Shown here piece by piece: positions 41,638 through 41,696 of a stretch of DNA of 41,696 bases. The translations under genes and the position numbers were made by a program. Location: assembly GCA_947566645.1 (NCBI GenBank), contig CANOKL010000039.1, positions 1 through 41,696 on the forward strand, read 5' to 3'. The stretch's first letter is position 1, and every line of letters starts with the position of its first letter. The stretch is from an uncultured Lachnospiraceae bacterium (GTDB lineage Bacteria > Bacillota > Clostridia > Lachnospirales > Lachnospiraceae). Under the pieces are notes generated by a model, which searched no databases, was not told the DNA's origin, and worked only from the letters and a program-made list of their open reading frames with translations.

Positions 41638-41696
41638 CTTTTTCCTCCTAGTATAATAATGGTGTAGTCAAGAACGACTACTAAGTTAAAAGTTAC
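41638..41696 (-). promoter_or_regulatory. oppA upstream region
   Basis: AGGAGG (41644-41649) is the oppA ribosome site. GTAGTC (41664-41669) and GACTAC (41676-41681) form a 6-base inverted repeat. TATACT and TATTAT strings are possible -10 boxes, but no correctly spaced -35 is seen before the window ends. Confidence 0.35.

Overview
The window looks like chromosome from an anaerobic, amino-acid-fermenting Firmicute, most likely a Lachnospiraceae gut bacterium of the Clostridium scindens / hylemonae / Dorea type. That placement is inferred from gene content: a selenocysteine glycine reductase locus, a BceRS-AB module, a DUF5717/DUF5716-like pair and AGGAGG ribosome sites. No 16S or marker search was possible. 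Nearly everything is on the minus strand; the only clear plus-strand gene is a SpoIID-like/peptidoglycan-binding protein at 34575-35837. No tRNA, rRNA, CRISPR array or transposase was seen.

Region 1 (1-10278) is a complete Stickland glycine reductase locus, read right to left. It holds a Na+/alanine-glycine type symporter, a glycine riboswitch with terminator, grdX, grdE, grdB (Sec), trxB, trxA, grdA (Sec), grdC and grdD. Glycine would be imported, reduced by proteins B and A with electrons from NADPH through TrxB and TrxA, and released as acetyl phosphate by protein C (GrdC/GrdD). Both selenoproteins are split in a plain translation by an in-frame UGA; they are restored here as GrdA Sec44 and GrdB Sec351. 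The locus has at least three control points: the riboswitch before grdX, a palindrome-bearing promoter before trxB, and a consensus promoter with two operator-like palindromes before trxA.

Region 2 (10303-18628) has purB and purF downstream of a three-gene operon of unknown function. That operon encodes a 1094-residue helical-repeat protein (DUF5717-like), an actin/HSP70-fold-like protein (DUF5716-like) and a small TPR-type protein. It is the best candidate here for an undescribed system. Region 3 (18829-28040) has a cupin, a BceRS-AB peptide-antibiotic sensing/export module, a SleB-type cell-wall hydrolase and a YtrA-type GntR/ABC module.

Region 4 (28087-34275) has carAB with its own promoter, then a small A24 prepilin peptidase and a membrane-anchored transglutaminase-like protein. 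Region 5 (34575-41637) has the SpoIID-like protein and a full oligopeptide ABC transporter (oppABCDF).

Four near-identical palindromes with a GGGACGGGG arm (18798, 23861, 28041, 35836) each sit at or within a few bases of a stop codon. They form a dispersed repeat family that probably serves as terminators, and in one case possibly as a promoter. A second structured repeat cluster lies between oppA and oppB, and a 23-bp minisatellite lies near the left end.
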